Position numbers and translations under genes: made by a program
Source of the DNA: Cristatella mucedo
Taxonomy: Eukaryota > Bryozoa > Phylactolaemata > Cristatellidae
Direction: 5' to 3'
DNA: 64,000 bases
Assembly: GCA_009760855.2 (NCBI GenBank)
Contig: WPIO01000260.1
Coordinates: forward strand, 1-64,000
Notes under the pieces: generated by a model
Databases searched by the model: none
Told to the model about the DNA's origin: nothing
What the model saw: the letters and a program-made list of their open reading frames with translations, nothing else
Part shown: positions 45,326 through 56,645 of the stretch, piece after piece
Layout: the number at the start of each line of letters is the position of its first letter
Position numbering within the stretch: the first letter of the stretch is position 1

Positions 45326-47750
45326 TCGGCTCCCATATACAATGCCTTTTCTAGCCTCATCCCCCCGGCTTCTGCTGTGCTGTAATCCCCTTTCCTTGCA
45401 TCAGCACCTATCTTGATCGAGCACCTATAGGTTTTCGACATTTTAATAATTTTGCCGGGTGAAGAATATTGGCTTTCACCCTCTGGTTTTTAGCCCTTGT
45501 CTTTCAATTGCCTCGAGTAGCCTGCTGCTGTCGATTACATGAGATCCGAGTTTCTTTTTCACGGTTCTCGGGTCCTACCAAAGCAGTGCATAGCATAGCA
45601 CAGCACTGGTTTGCGTGTCGCTTAGCTCCGTGTTTATGTGGGTCTTATACAAATGCACATACGCAGTAATTGCTTGCAGGACATGATGAGGCTTGCATAT
45701 ATGGAATGATTGTCCTGGGCATGAGTATGGTGGATCAGCCTTTCTGATTAGTTGCTCTTGGGAACAAGTTAGTGTAAGATGTCGGCTAACCTAATTATTT
45801 GTGTTTTATCACGTATGGTGGTGTTATTACACCCTGCCTTTACAGGATTGAGTTGGTTGACCAGAGGTACAGTCACACAGCCTGGTAATCAGAGTTACCG
45901 GAATCTGTCACTGACCTGTCTGTTTTTTGTGACAAGTCAGCAGGTCTTCTGGCACTGTGTGCCAGCAACTTCAATCCATGATATAGTCACTCCTGCTCTT
46001 TCTGATGAGACTCTCGGCCCACGTGACGTGGTTAGCACTCGATTCTAATCATGGCTACAACTGCAACTTTTTGTGCTAATCTCTTGAATTTTCCTATTGG
46101 TTTATATATTAGTGTGTTGCTTCATTTCCGTCTTTGTTGCACTGGTCAAACATTCATCATTCTGTTTGTTGCTCCTGTTCAGCTTTCGTCATGCATGAGA
46201 ATTCCCCCTTCAGTTCGGTTTAATCGTGGCCCTGTCTTTTTCAATTGCTCTTTTCTGCATTGCTCGTGCTGCAATTTTTGAGTTTGTTCTGGCTTTGTCG
46301 TTCGAGCCTCGCACTTGCTTGATCTCAGCCGAGCCTAACCACTTGCTGTCGAATTTTTTCAAGACCATCTTTCGTGTTTATGCTGCATGTGGTCGTTAGA
46401 TCTTTTGCGACTCGCCAGCCATCAGGCCTCTTTACATCCATCTTCTTCAGTACTCTCAGCTAGCATCCTGCATGCTCTCGGCTGTCGCAATGTAATGCTT
46501 CTCCGGTTCGGATGTGCTTGCCCAAAGCTGCGTTCACACTTTTCTCCTAACTCGGCACCGACTCAATGCCGATTTCTCTCTAGTTCCGACCGGTCAGAGC
46601 CCCAGGGTGTGTCTCATACACCGGTGAGCAAAATAGCTATGGCTGGCAATCAAACTCTTCAGTTTGTGGAGGTGGTCAGGGCAAGTCCCTGTTTATTCGA
46701 TATAGCCACGCCTTCACCTACTTTTACCAAAGAAGTGGCTGTGCATCCATATTTGAAATGCCCTCACACAAAGTTAACACTGCACACTACTTAAAAATAA
46801 ACTCTTTCCCAGCACACCTTTGTTTTCTGTTTATCTTTCTTTTTTTGCTTTCCTCATACTCGTCTTCTTTGGTGACTGCAGCAGTGAACTCAATTCCTAC
46901 AGGTGGTGGCCCTAGCTTTAATGGGGAATCCTATTATCCAGCCTTTAGCCGAGTTTGCACGGTGAGTCTTGCTTCCTGCCTACGTCTGTCCTGCTTCGCT
47001 GTTCCTTTGTGTAGGAAGTTTACTCGGCCAGTCTTTCTTTAAGTCTTACTTGCTCTGCCCCTTGGTGTTCATAAGAAAATTGCATTAGCTGCAGAGGTAG
47101 GAAATGGCCGACTAAGATGTACCTCCCGGTGAATTCCCATAACTGCTGTTATCGCCTGTCTCTCACTATCGGATTTTTATGTGACTAGCTCATAGATTAG
47201 CACGAATTGGGACTCTAGTGTGCTTTAGTGATTTCACCGGTCGAGTCCATCAATCATGCTTTCAAAACTAACGTTAAGAAATCGTGCCCTTGACGGTGCC
47301 TATGATTGGTCACTTGCCTTGCCGAAGTCTTGGATAGGAAGTGTAGGCCTTGGTTTTGCTGCTGAGTCTTCGTTAAGTCTTCCCCAAATCGCGGACTAAC
47401 CGTAGTATTAATGACTAACCCCTGAAAACACCGAAGACTCAAGTAGGTAGGTAGCACAGCAGAAACAAGACTAACTGAAAACCGGGCCTTAGGCATTTGA
47501 GCACAGTGGTTGTGGGCTTGACTATGGGTGAGCCATCGATTTTCTCGCCATCCGGAGCTGTAAACAGACAGACAGGTAATTTGGAAAGTCGATAATGAAA
47601 GCAGTTATACCTGATCCAGCCCCGAAAATTATTGGCATTTGGTCGTTACCCACACTACACGTGCCTCGTCTGGTCGTGACTTCGCTGTCTATCTTGTACT
47701 TCGGTTGCCAGCTAGACCAGCCAAGCGTAGCCGTATGCCGTTGTGGTGGT
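45326..47750 (+). other. Intron 1 sequence without a recognised gene
   Basis: Several frames of 60-135 codons occur on the plus strand but lack family signatures and are pyrimidine-rich. I see no supported feature. Confidence 0.4.
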
Positions 47751-47753
47751 AAC

Positions 47754-48206
47754 CTGCTGTCCTGGTGATCCAAGTAATCCTGCCGAGCAAGCTCGTTACC
47801 GTCGGCAGTTTAGCCGACATCTGCACATGAATAAGTAAATAAAATTCATTCGTATAGCTACGAGAACTTGATCTGTATTCAGGCGCTCGTCGTATGTCAC
47901 GAGGCTCGAGCCCACGACCTCGGTCGTCAAATGCATTCACCTTGGCCTTGGTTCGAGTCGCGCACATTAACCGATAGGCCAAACTAGTGCGCACTGCTAC
48001 TTCCTTGCTGTTGTCATACTCAGTTGTCTGCCAAGATGCGTTCAGTTTCCCAATGTAAATCCCCATTCTAGGGTCCTGAATACAGATCAAGTTCTCGTAT
48101 AAATATACAAATGAATTTTATTTATTTATTCATGTGCAGATGTCGGGTAAACTGCCAACCGTAACGAGCTTGCTCGGCAGGATTTCTTGGATCACCAGGA
48201 CAGCAG
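47754..48206. repeat. Inverted duplication, 130-bp arms around a SINE1
   Basis: 47,754-47,883 and 48,075-48,206 are reverse complements with few differences (gctgtcctggtgatccaag, gccgagcaagctcgttac, gagaacttgatctgtattca). The arms include the SINE1 tail plus about 80 bp of non-SINE flank. The 190-bp spacer contains the rest of a minus-strand SINE1. Confidence 0.9.
47838..47985 (-). mobile_element. SINE1 copy
   Basis: The minus strand reads a tRNA-like head (tttggcctatcggttaatgt), the B-box region gtcgtgggctcgagcctcgt and the tail with gcgcctgaatacagatcaag. Confidence 0.8.
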
Positions 48207-48840
48207 CCTTATCGAACACTGCCACTGTTCTTTGCTCTCTCTCCCGTTGCCACTGGCGTTGAGTTGTTGAAGGTCCCTGCCTTTGGCCTCGGATTGCTAG
48301 AAAAGCGATCAGGCCACCAAGGTCGGACGGGAGAGCAGGGAGCAGCTGTCGCACTTCCTGCCGCCGGCGACCTACCGGTGCGAGTAGAGACGCTTGATTT
48401 ACATTCGCCCTTCTCCTGAGCAAAAGCGCTGTCCTATATACACACCCTGCGTCCTAAGCAGTCCGGTAGTGTGTGATGGAAGCAACGTAGCAATGTTTGT
48501 TGTAAAGCTTTGCCCACGAGGCGCTGCCGCCCCTCTTGCAGGCTATTTGCAAACCGCTGGGCCGATGTAGCAGGTCTGGCAAGGCCGTGCAAGTGCAACC
48601 ATCCTTGCACTCTTCATGCAGTGCTGGCGTTGTCCTCCCCTCCCGCAGGTTTCGGTGCTAGCTGCAGTTTTTCAATGGTGTTGTCAGTGGCTTGCGCATG
48701 CTGCATCTCTCAACCCCTGCTGACGTGTTATTGACAAGCAGCCAATGAGATTTCCCCCTCCTCCTCCTCGTCCTTCCTGTGTGTCAGCAGCCGCTCCAGC
48801 AGCAGACGGTTGAGAGCAGCGAGCATTGCTTCCATTGTAG

Positions 48841-48972
48841 TGTGGAGTATCCAGTGCTACAAGTGCAACTCCTACGATGACCCGGGCTGCGCCGACTACT
48901 TCAGGAACTACACATATTCACGGCACGCCTGCCCTGACAGCACCAAGTACTGTCGCAAAATAGTTCAGCAAG
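48841..48972 (+). CDS. Quiver/Sleepless-like Ly6 gene, exon 2
   Basis: The acceptor cattgtag precedes TGTGGAG and the donor is CAAG|GTCGGT; both boundaries are phase 1. The exon encodes (V)WSIQCYKCNSYDDPGCADYF and continues to KYCRKIVQQ, that is residues 21-64 with Cys 26, 29, 37, 51 and 58 of the three-finger fold and an N-glycosylation site at N43-Y-T. CYKCNS followed by DPGCAD and CPDSTxYCRKIVQ is the hallmark of the Quiver/Sleepless family. In insects these proteins are GPI-anchored modulators of Shaker K+ channels and nicotinic receptors. Which partner this one has cannot be told. Confidence 0.88.
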
Positions 48973-49676
48973 GTCGGTTTCTTGCATTCGCTTGCCAACA
49001 CTCGGGCCACAGAAGTCGAAGTGCCCTGGTCTGCCTGCCATGCTTTGCTGCTTGATTGCTCTTACTCTCGTCTGCCAGCCCCCTGCCTAACCCCCTTCGA
49101 GGCCGGCCGTGCAGGCATCGTGCTCGACCAGGCTGGCCAGTTCTGGCAGAGTAGGGGGAGGGTTGCTGTCAGATCAATTGCCAGCAGCAGCAGCCGCCCA
49201 CGGGTTGGCATAGAAGTAAGGTGCATGCCTTTGACGACCGAGATCGTGGGTTCGAGCCCTTCTGAGGCATATGCAAAATGCCCGGATAAAAAAAATCGTG
49301 TGTATAGCGCCCTTACAGAGCTTAAATCTCTACTCAGGCGCTTCGCACATGCCACGGGGCTCGAGCCCCGCGACCTCGGTCCGATCTCGGTCGAGTCGAG
49401 CACTTTAACCACTGGGCCAAACCAGAGATTTGGTTCTCTTAGGGCGCTATACAAATGAATTGAATTTGTATATCAGCCGCGTATAGGACAGCAAAGCATG
49501 GCGGCAGCTGTGCAGCTACTATGTCCGCTGCTGCTGCCCCAACTTTTTGCCCGGTCCGTACGAGCAAGATGCACTGCATCGTGCTCGTACGTCAAGTCAA
49601 ATTAGCTCGGGGCGCCTCCTTCGGCCTTGCCACGCTGCTTGTGGTCACAGGTGACCGCCGCCGCCCACCGTTTCAG
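48973..49676 (+). other. Intron 2 of the Quiver-like gene
   Basis: Contains a nested SINE1 pair (49,200-49,475) and ends in ccgtttcag. Phase 1 at both ends. Confidence 0.8.
49200..49475 (+). mobile_element. SINE1 interrupted by an inverted SINE1
   Basis: The outer plus-strand SINE1 runs 49,200-49,290 (gtgggttcgagcccttctga) and resumes at about 49,427 (gatttggttctcttagggcg, then aatgaattg). A minus-strand SINE1 (49,291-49,426) sits between, with tail cgcctgagtagagatttaag and B-box gggctcgagccc. Confidence 0.82.
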
Positions 49677-49981
49677 CCTTCTACGAAGGAGCGTGGCACA
49701 TGCGGTACATACGGCAGTGCGGTGGCCCGACGGCCGAGTTCCCCAACAGCACGAGCTACAGAAAGGACTGGTACTGCTACGAAAAGCTGGGCAACTTCCG
49801 CGTCAAGGTGCGCTACTGCCACTGCCGCGTCGACGGCTGCAACGACGCCGCTCGAGCTCCGGGCGGCCCGCCTGCATTGGCCAGCCTCTTGGCCGTCGCC
49901 GGCCTCGTCTGGGCAGGCGGATACTCCTGGAACCGGTTCGGCAGCAGTGGCGGCGACAGTCACCTGCTGCGGCACCTGTAG
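49677..49981 (+). CDS. Quiver/Sleepless-like Ly6 gene, exon 3 and stop
   Basis: Acceptor ccgtttcag at 49,676; phase 1 gives A65. It encodes FYEGAWHMRYIRQCGG, YRKDWYCYEKLGNFRVKVRY and CHCRVDGCNDAA, providing Cys 79, 98, 112, 114 and 119 and completing ten cysteines. N88-S-T is a second glycosylation site. After residue 123 a small-residue linker leads to a hydrophobic segment (PALASLLAVAGLVWAGG), as for GPI attachment. However, about 20 further residues (YSWNRFGSSGGDSHLLRHL) follow, more than usual for a GPI signal. The protein is 165 aa, a normal length for the family. Stop TAG at 49,979. Confidence 0.88.
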
Positions 49982-52000
49982 GCCGTGCTGCCTCGAGCTG
50001 GCACGACGGCACGCCATGTTGGCCGGATGCACGCCATCGTCGCCGTGCCACGTTTTGTGTCTCGTTCGGACTGGCATCGCCCTGGCTGGTGGCGCCTGTG
50101 CGAAGCGTAGCAGCAAAAGCGCGCCTGCCCGCGCATGCCTGCGCTGCACCTCTGCCTCGCGATCGCTGCGCCTTCGTCGGTCCGCAGGAGGAGGCATCGG
50201 CTGCCGAGCTCGTCCCGTCAGCTGCCGAGCGAGGCGACGCCGCCGTCGCCTCGGCCCGTGTCACCGTGCTCGTGTCACCGCCTCGGGCGGCCGCGACGGC
50301 CACGCGCATCGTCTTTTCAGCCAGCCAGCCGCCTAAGCTCACCGCCCAGCCATTACTCGCTCGTGCGAAGCAGCAGCAGCTGCCGCCGCCGTTCACATTC
50401 CGCCGACGTCTGCGGCACGGGCTCGTCGATTCCAGTTTCCAGGCTGTACATTCCAGGCCTCGCTGCTGCGCAGCTGCTAAGAGCTGCGACGCCGGCACGA
50501 CTCTTAGCCTTAGCTTGCGCTCGACATTGCAAGCTTTGTGCTGCGGCTGCTGCTTTCTGTTTGTACACGGCGGTCTTGCAGGCACATGCACATTTTCCAT
50601 CACACTGTCTTCGTCGTGGCCCTCATCATCATCATCATCATCGGTGCGCACGAATCCGGTTCCGGTCTACGCCGTGGCATGTTGCAAGCCGATGTGGAAT
50701 TATGGCCTTGCACTCGGCCCAAGAGCTTGAGCTTGGGGCGTGACCTTCGGGGTGGGGGTGAGCTGGGGGCGTGACCTGCCTGAAGTGGTGTAGGGTGGGT
50801 GGCCTTGCCAGCTGCTGAGCTAACTTCCTGGCTGCTAGTGTCTTGGCGGCAGGTTTCCACACCAGCACTCGAACTATCAGGCTTTGTACTCAACATTGTG
50901 CTGATTAGTAGGACTCGTTTCATTAGAGCACTTCTAGAGGACCGGTTGTAGGTAGGCTATTCTAGCTCGAGGCTATGCTGCTCCAGTGTGTTGACCAACT
51001 CCAGTGTGTTATCCAACTGCCTCCTCCCATCCACCATGCGATTTCACCCTCCTACTGCCGAGACTTAGTACCCGAATAATTAACAGCTCTGCTGAGAACC
51101 TTTATCCGAAGGTATGTGAGCGAGCCCGGCTTTGATTGGTAAAAAAGTAAAGGGAGCCGATTTAACAGCTCATTTATATTCCGGTTAGAACCGACGAAGT
51201 GGCCATCGCTTGCTGCCACTTGTAGTGAACTACTAAGATTTGCCTACTGCAATAGTCCGACGAGCGACCTGCAGTTTCGTGAGGTGTGAGCACATTCGGG
51301 CACTTCTCGGGCTCTGATTTTCGGGATGCTCGTCCTATCGTGAGGCTTGAGAAGGCGTCTCACATAACTGTCCCAAGGAATCTCCAGAATGTTACCAGTG
51401 TGGCTAAAATCAAGACTCGAGAGCTTCTTTAACTCAATCATTGAAGGTGAAAAAATCTACAGCACGAAGTTCAACTCTCGGCACCAAGCAAAGTGCAGGC
51501 GCTGAGCATAGCATCAGGCACTTTAAAAGTCGCTGCAGATTTTGTCTTATAGCTGGCTACCTTTTTCGAGAAGAGCTATAACGCTGTTAAAATTATTGCC
51601 ACATTCACCGATTTGTACACTAAGAAGACAGTTTTATTATTACTTGCCTTATCCGAAAACTTTCGTGACAGTAGCTTTGTTTTTGTCTTATCGAGCACAT
51701 AATCGAGAATCGCCAAATTAGCACCTGAGTAATTATTCCTATTTCCGTCAAAAATGACACGCAGAGTAAATTGGCATTCGACGGACACGGCATTTCAAGC
51801 TGTCAACATAAGTGAGCAGTTAAAGTAGTGGGGTGGTGGTTTGTCTCCTTAAATGCAAAGGCACTGGTGTGCTTTTAATGGAAGCCGCCCAATGCTTAGC
51901 ATTATCGAGGGGAGTGGCTATTCGCACGAAACAGTTCGCTAAATTGTAAAGATCCAAAGTTTAAACCGACTACCGGAGCTGTTGAAGCTGCCGATTTGGC
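49982..52000 (+). other. 3' region of the Quiver-like gene and intergenic sequence
   Basis: 49,982-50,660 is very GC-rich and opens long frames on both strands that show no family signature; a (cat)n run lies at about 50,623-50,641. I could not locate a poly(A) signal with confidence. The rest shows nothing recognisable. Confidence 0.45.
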
Positions 52001-52004
52001 GGTT

Positions 52005-53320
52005 ATTGTGCACACGCCCACTTATGCAAATGAGCTGCAACGAAGGCGGCCTATACCGAAATACATTTGAGTTCGCCTCGAATCCACCATAAATCAGCAG
52101 CTCAAAGCTCCAAAAAAGTCTTTGAATACAAAATTGCTACACATAGAATGTATCCAGAAAATTTCGTGAGATACCGCTAATGCGTTCTTACGAGGTCCAC
52201 TGAAATACAATGCAGCGGCCTGCGCTAATACCACCCGCGCGACAAAAAAAATCCTGGTTCTTCTTTGATTGCATGTGACAATACACTCTGCGACAATTGT
52301 ACTCATAAATGTTACTTGCATTAGCCCGGTCGTTTTCGTGCAATGCTCTGCAATAGCCCGGGCTAATATGTAATGTGTCTCCGTCTGTAACTCCACAAAG
52401 TCATAAACATCATGTGGGTGTTACGCAGGAGAGTTTTGTATAGCGCACTCACAGCCTAAGCGGCTTTCGGTACGCATTCGGTAGCCAACAGACTTCGTTT
52501 CACGCAACAAAGAAATTGGGAAGCATAGAGCAGAGTCAGGAGAGCAGAAGAGGTAGTTTGCATGCTGACCCTGTGCATGTCACCCCTAACTCATTTTGTT
52601 TGTTTTTCAAGCATGATTTCACTTACTATTCAATTGCATATCACTTTGCAGCAAATGTAAAGCGCCTAGAAAGAGATTAAGTTCTCTGAGGGCGCTTTAT
52701 CAAGTGCAATATTATTATCATTATTAGTGAGTAGGATAGAAGTAGCAGCTCAGGACCGCTGAAAATGATCTGCCATAGTCGGCAGTAGCAGAGTAGTTGT
52801 CCCAAAATCCACCCCAAAACGACTAGAAATAGATTTCGCCGACCTCCCGTATTTATTGCAATGATAAAGCACACTGTAGTGTGCACACCCACTTAAAAAT
52901 TGGGTATTAACTTATTTTGGCAGTGTGCGGCAATCGCCTGAAATGACCGGTGGAAATACCTTAATCCACAATAATCCACTGCAAATCATACTCAAATCGC
53001 CAACGTGAAACTCTAATTTACGTTGCAAATAAGACTAGACTCAGTTCAAAGTGCACCCGCTAAATTCCGCTCCGTTGTGCACAGGCGTTCTCATGCAACG
53101 CACTGCAATTGACTGCAACGGCCCAGTCCCATACTGCAAACCGCCGAAAACCGACGTAAACGCGTGCACTAGAAGAACTAATTATGATTGCACGCTGCCC
53201 TACTCTTCGGTTATTGTATTCTCGAACTTTCATTATAATCGCCACCGAACATTCTGCAGCTATTGACTGCAATGGCCCGAGCAAATACCGCACGCCAAAG
53301 CAATCTGCCGAAAAACGAAT
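52005..53320 (-). repeat. Repeat W, left arm (inverted relative to 57,540-58,345)
   Basis: Blocks such as ctcataaatgttacttgc, caatgctctgcaatagcccg and aaaacgactagaaatagatt are reverse complements of the right arm in the same order. The arm is interrupted at 52,373-52,795 by an L2-B tail. Confidence 0.85.
52373..52795 (-). mobile_element. L2-B 3' UTR with nested L2-A tail
   Basis: The minus-strand L2-B 3' UTR (52,373-52,556, resuming 52,727-52,795) is split by a plus-strand L2-A 3' end (52,557-52,727), complete with hairpin and att-rich tail. Confidence 0.85.
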
Positions 53321-53742
53321 GCCTACACTTTAAGCTGCCTCTCGCTGTTGTGATATACCGACCTCCTGCTGGCTGCCAAGACTTTCGTGTAGAGGAATTT
53401 TTGGAACTTCTCGCTACAATATTTGTTTGCGACAGGCCGTTACTGATTGCTGGAGACTTCAATATTCACGTTGACAACCCTATTAACAACCAGATCTGCT
53501 CATTTCTTACTGTCAGAAGAGTTTTGGTTTGGTCCAACAAGTTAATCATACCAACCGTGTCGGTGGCCATATCCTAGATCTCGAGATCACTAAGGATGTT
53601 TTCCCCACTGACCTTGTGGTGCGCCCACTGACCCTCTCGGATCATTGTTTTGTCTCGTTTACCGTTCCCCTGGACGTTTCCTCCCCCCCCCCCCCCCCCC
53701 CCGCGACATTTCCTCCCCCCCCCCGTGGACCCTAGGACATTT

Positions 53743-54196
53743 TGTGACAGCCCTCCGCGCGACTTGTCGTCGGGCTGGGTAGCGCGACCGAGCAACAAGT
53801 CTGCTGGCTCCAATGGACAAAACCTTTATTTCAAGCTACGCCAGCCAAGCCCAGTCTACACAGACTAGGCGGCTTCCGGCGTCGAGAGATCTAGCCCTCC
53901 CCCTCCTCCCGTTGTACTCCTTCGGTAGCCCTTATATTCCATGCATGCATAGTTTTTCGCACTGTCCGACCATTGTTCGTTCCGAAAACTCCCGACTGCT
54001 GGCGGCAGCTTGTGGATGATGGATGTCCCCATAGATGCCGCCAATGCATGGATTTGGGCAGGACTGCCGAGTCATCTGCCGAGTCATCGTCTGCCCTTCC
54101 ACCGGTCGTGAGCTTGCGGCTGCTTAGGCAGTCTGAGAGCCCTCATACGGTCTCCGCCAAGTGCTCGCAGGCTGCAAGAGTCGTGTTCCCTCACAC
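53743..54196 (-). mobile_element. Solo-LTR-like segment
   Basis: The minus strand starts TGTGAGGGAACACG and ends GGGCTGTCACA (TG...CA). In between are a TATA-like catggaatataagggc and, about 145 nt downstream, a poly(A) signal (cttgaaataaagg), the order expected in an LTR. No convincing target-site duplication or internal retroviral-type coding region is present. Confidence 0.5.
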
Positions 54197-54289
54197 ACTT
54201 CCCCCCTGACATTCCTCCCCCCCTGGGGTAGGACATTTCCCCCCTGTGTCGATGAATGTATATAAATAAGAATAAGAATACAGAAATAA

Positions 54290-54291
54290 GA

Positions 54292-54328
<37 letters not shown>

Positions 54329-54334
54329 TACACT

Positions 54335-54412
<78 letters not shown>
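54290..54412. repeat. (AT)n-(CA)n-(AT)n-(GA)n compound microsatellite
   Basis: Successive dinucleotide runs: about 17 AT, 8 CA, 18 AT and 16 GA. Confidence 0.97.
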
Positions 54413-54416
<4 letters not shown>

Positions 54417-54751
54417 TAAATAAAGTTCATGCTCTATTAAAATAAAATCAACTGAGTATAATTAGAGAAATGGATGGATTGGAAGGATGAAACGAGCGGC
54501 GGCTGCGGCAGTGGCGAGCTATACAGTTCGGTCCTGCGGAACTTGGGTCCCGCTCCACGCCGCCAGGCACGTGTTCGTACCCGTCAAAGCGGGCGCGCAC
54601 TACGGCACGCCGCGCGTTCCTGCAAATGAGCGCTAAGCCTCAGAGGTCTACTGAGTATAATCGACCTCAAGAGATCTAGCTATGCCCTAATACGCACTAA
54701 TTAAAGCGTGGAATGTGAGCGAGGGTGGATTTAGGCGACGGAGGCGCAATC

Positions 54752-54945
54752 CCCTAAACCCTAAACGCTAAAGTCTAAACCCTAAATTTTAAAACCTAAA
54801 CCCTAAAACGCTAAACCCTAAACACTTAACCCTAAATCCTAAGAACCGTAAACTCTGAGCACTAAAAATCCTAAATTCTGAACCATAAACCCTAAAAATC
54901 CTAAATCTTTAAAACCCTAAACACTAAAACCTAAACCATAAAACG
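54752..54945. repeat. Degenerate CCCTAAA telomere-like tract
   Basis: More than ten ccctaaa or near-matching 7-mers (aaccctaaa, ctaaaccctaaa) spread with variants over about 190 bp. The orientation corresponds to TTTAGGG on the minus strand. Confidence 0.8.
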
Positions 54946-56491
54946 GGGGCAATGTCCTACCCCAGGGGGAAATGTCCAGGGGGAAATGTAGGGAGGGGAA
55001 ACGTCCAGGGGGAAATGTCCGTACCGCGACACAGATCAAGTCAATTTCAAAGACTACCTTCGTTTACATTCGAAAGCATAAAAGAGCCATGGCTTCTTTT
55101 TTTTCACTCGAAAATTGAATTCCTGCCAGTCAGACCGGAAACAGATTTATGACAAGTAAAAAATCTACCGGCCGACGCTGAGAGGTCTGACTCCCCAGAT
55201 ATTAACGGCTCAGCCGAAAAGTTTTCAGCCTTCTTTACTGAAAAAATTGTGCGCATTCGTGCTTCCATAAAGCCCCCACCGAGTAAAGCAATCGTGGAAT
55301 CAAAACCTGTGACCTTCCTTAAAAGGTTTTCCGAGGTTTCTGCATACGATTTGGCTACCATAATAAGGGTTAGTAAAAAGTTTAGATTAATGCTCTACCA
55401 ACAGCATGTATGCAGAAGCAGGCAGAACACCGAAGCTGGCTTACAACGGCGTGTATTTTCGCAGGCGCCTACAGTGCTCCTTCATTTCTCTCCGCTGCGC
55501 CCGAGTTCCAACTGCCGTCCACACCCTCCCAGTCCACTCATCCCGTGACTTAGTAGGAGAACAAAGCACAGCCGCCAGACCACAGCCGCCAGACCACAGC
55601 TGAGCGCTGGCCTGTCCCTAGGCCACATCCACCAGCTGTTCGACCTTGGGATGTAGAGGGCACTACTACCAGTTTGCCTGCACCGGCCGAGTGCTGGCCT
55701 GCCCAGTAACTAGAATCATGCACATACACAGAAACGCGAACCACAAAAAGAGGTCGTCTGCTGAAGACCCTATAGCCATCATCTCTGTGGTCTTCACCGG
55801 CAGACCAACTTAGCCCTACCCCATAACCGAGATTTGTAATGCTTCTTTGGGAAAACGGGTCGTCCCCAAGTCCTTCAAATCGGCAATCGTTCGTTCGACC
55901 CATACTTAAAAAGCCTGGATTAGATACAGAGGTCCTTGCAAACTATCGCCCAGTTTCCCCTCTTCCTTTCTTGTCAAAGATTTGAAAAAATCTTCGCTAA
56001 GCAGCTGGTTGCACGTATTGAAAAGAATGAAATGTCAGAAACATTTGAATCGGGGTTCAAGAGGCAGCACTCCACTGAAACTGCTCTCGTCCGTGCTAAT
56101 AATGACATTCTATACGGAAAAGATGACGGGAATCGCACTGCCCTAGCTCTCTGCTAAATCTGTCAGCTGCCTTCAACGCCATTGATCACGATGTCCTACC
56201 TGAACGACTGAGAACAATGATTGGTCTGGCAGAAGAGGCACTGGCTGGTTGAAATCGTACTTGTCTGATCGTGCTAAATTCGTGTCGTGTAGGGGTCGGG
56301 TCTCATCCACGAGATCGGTCACTTGTGGAGTCCCTCGAAGGGTCCTTCCTCGGTCCCTTGCTGTTCTCCATTTATACTCAACCTTTTTCTGAAAAGTGAT
56401 TAAGGCCGTGGAATTCAATATCACTTTTATGCAGACGATACTCAGCTGTATTTGTCTTAAAGCCTCGGAATCAGCTGCAGCAGCTGATAAA

Positions 56492-56645
56492 CTGAAAAAT
56501 ATAAAAAAATATAATTCATTTATATAGCGCCCCAAGCGAACTTAATCTTTATTCAGGCGCTTCACATATGCCTCGGGGCTCGAGCCCACGACCTCAGTCA
56601 GACCTTGGTCGGGGCGAGCACCTTAACCGCTAGACCAAACCAGCT
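56492..56645 (-). mobile_element. SINE1, best-preserved copy
   Basis: Read on the minus strand: head ggtttggtctagcggttaag (A-box region), B-box gggctcgagcccc, then tail gaagcgcctgaataaagatt and cgcttggggcgctatataaa, ending in an A/T-rich tail. It is inserted in the RT region of the L2-B element, which continues on both sides. Confidence 0.9.

Larger units (their letters stand above)
53669..55029. mobile_element. Unclassified unit with C-run/G-run inverted ends
   Basis: The left side carries repeated ggac(a/g)tttcc plus C-runs (53,672-53,740 and 54,201-54,246); the right side carries the inverse (gggggaaatgtcc units, 54,945-55,020). ccctggggtaggacattt and its inverse gtcctaccccaggg pair nearly perfectly. 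The unit replaces about 330 bp of the host L2-B. It has no coding capacity. Confidence 0.6.

Noticed and set aside
45469-47042. Several plus-strand frames of 63-135 codons in intron 1
   Set aside because: They are short, pyrimidine-rich, without domain or splice support, and lie inside an intron.
49200-49430. tRNA gene candidates from B-box motifs (also 40,985, 47,838, 56,492, 63,646)
   Set aside because: The head does not fold as a tRNA, is followed by an L2-like tail and is repeated as a dispersed family, so these are SINEs.
49521-50743. Long overlapping open frames on both strands (up to 367 codons)
   Set aside because: They overlap in several frames and both strands in very GC-rich DNA, are made of low-complexity R/A/S/P stretches and show no family signature. 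The real coding exon here ends at 49,981.
54752-54945. True chromosome end
   Set aside because: The repeat is degenerate, only about 190 bp, and flanked on both sides by ordinary transposon sequence.
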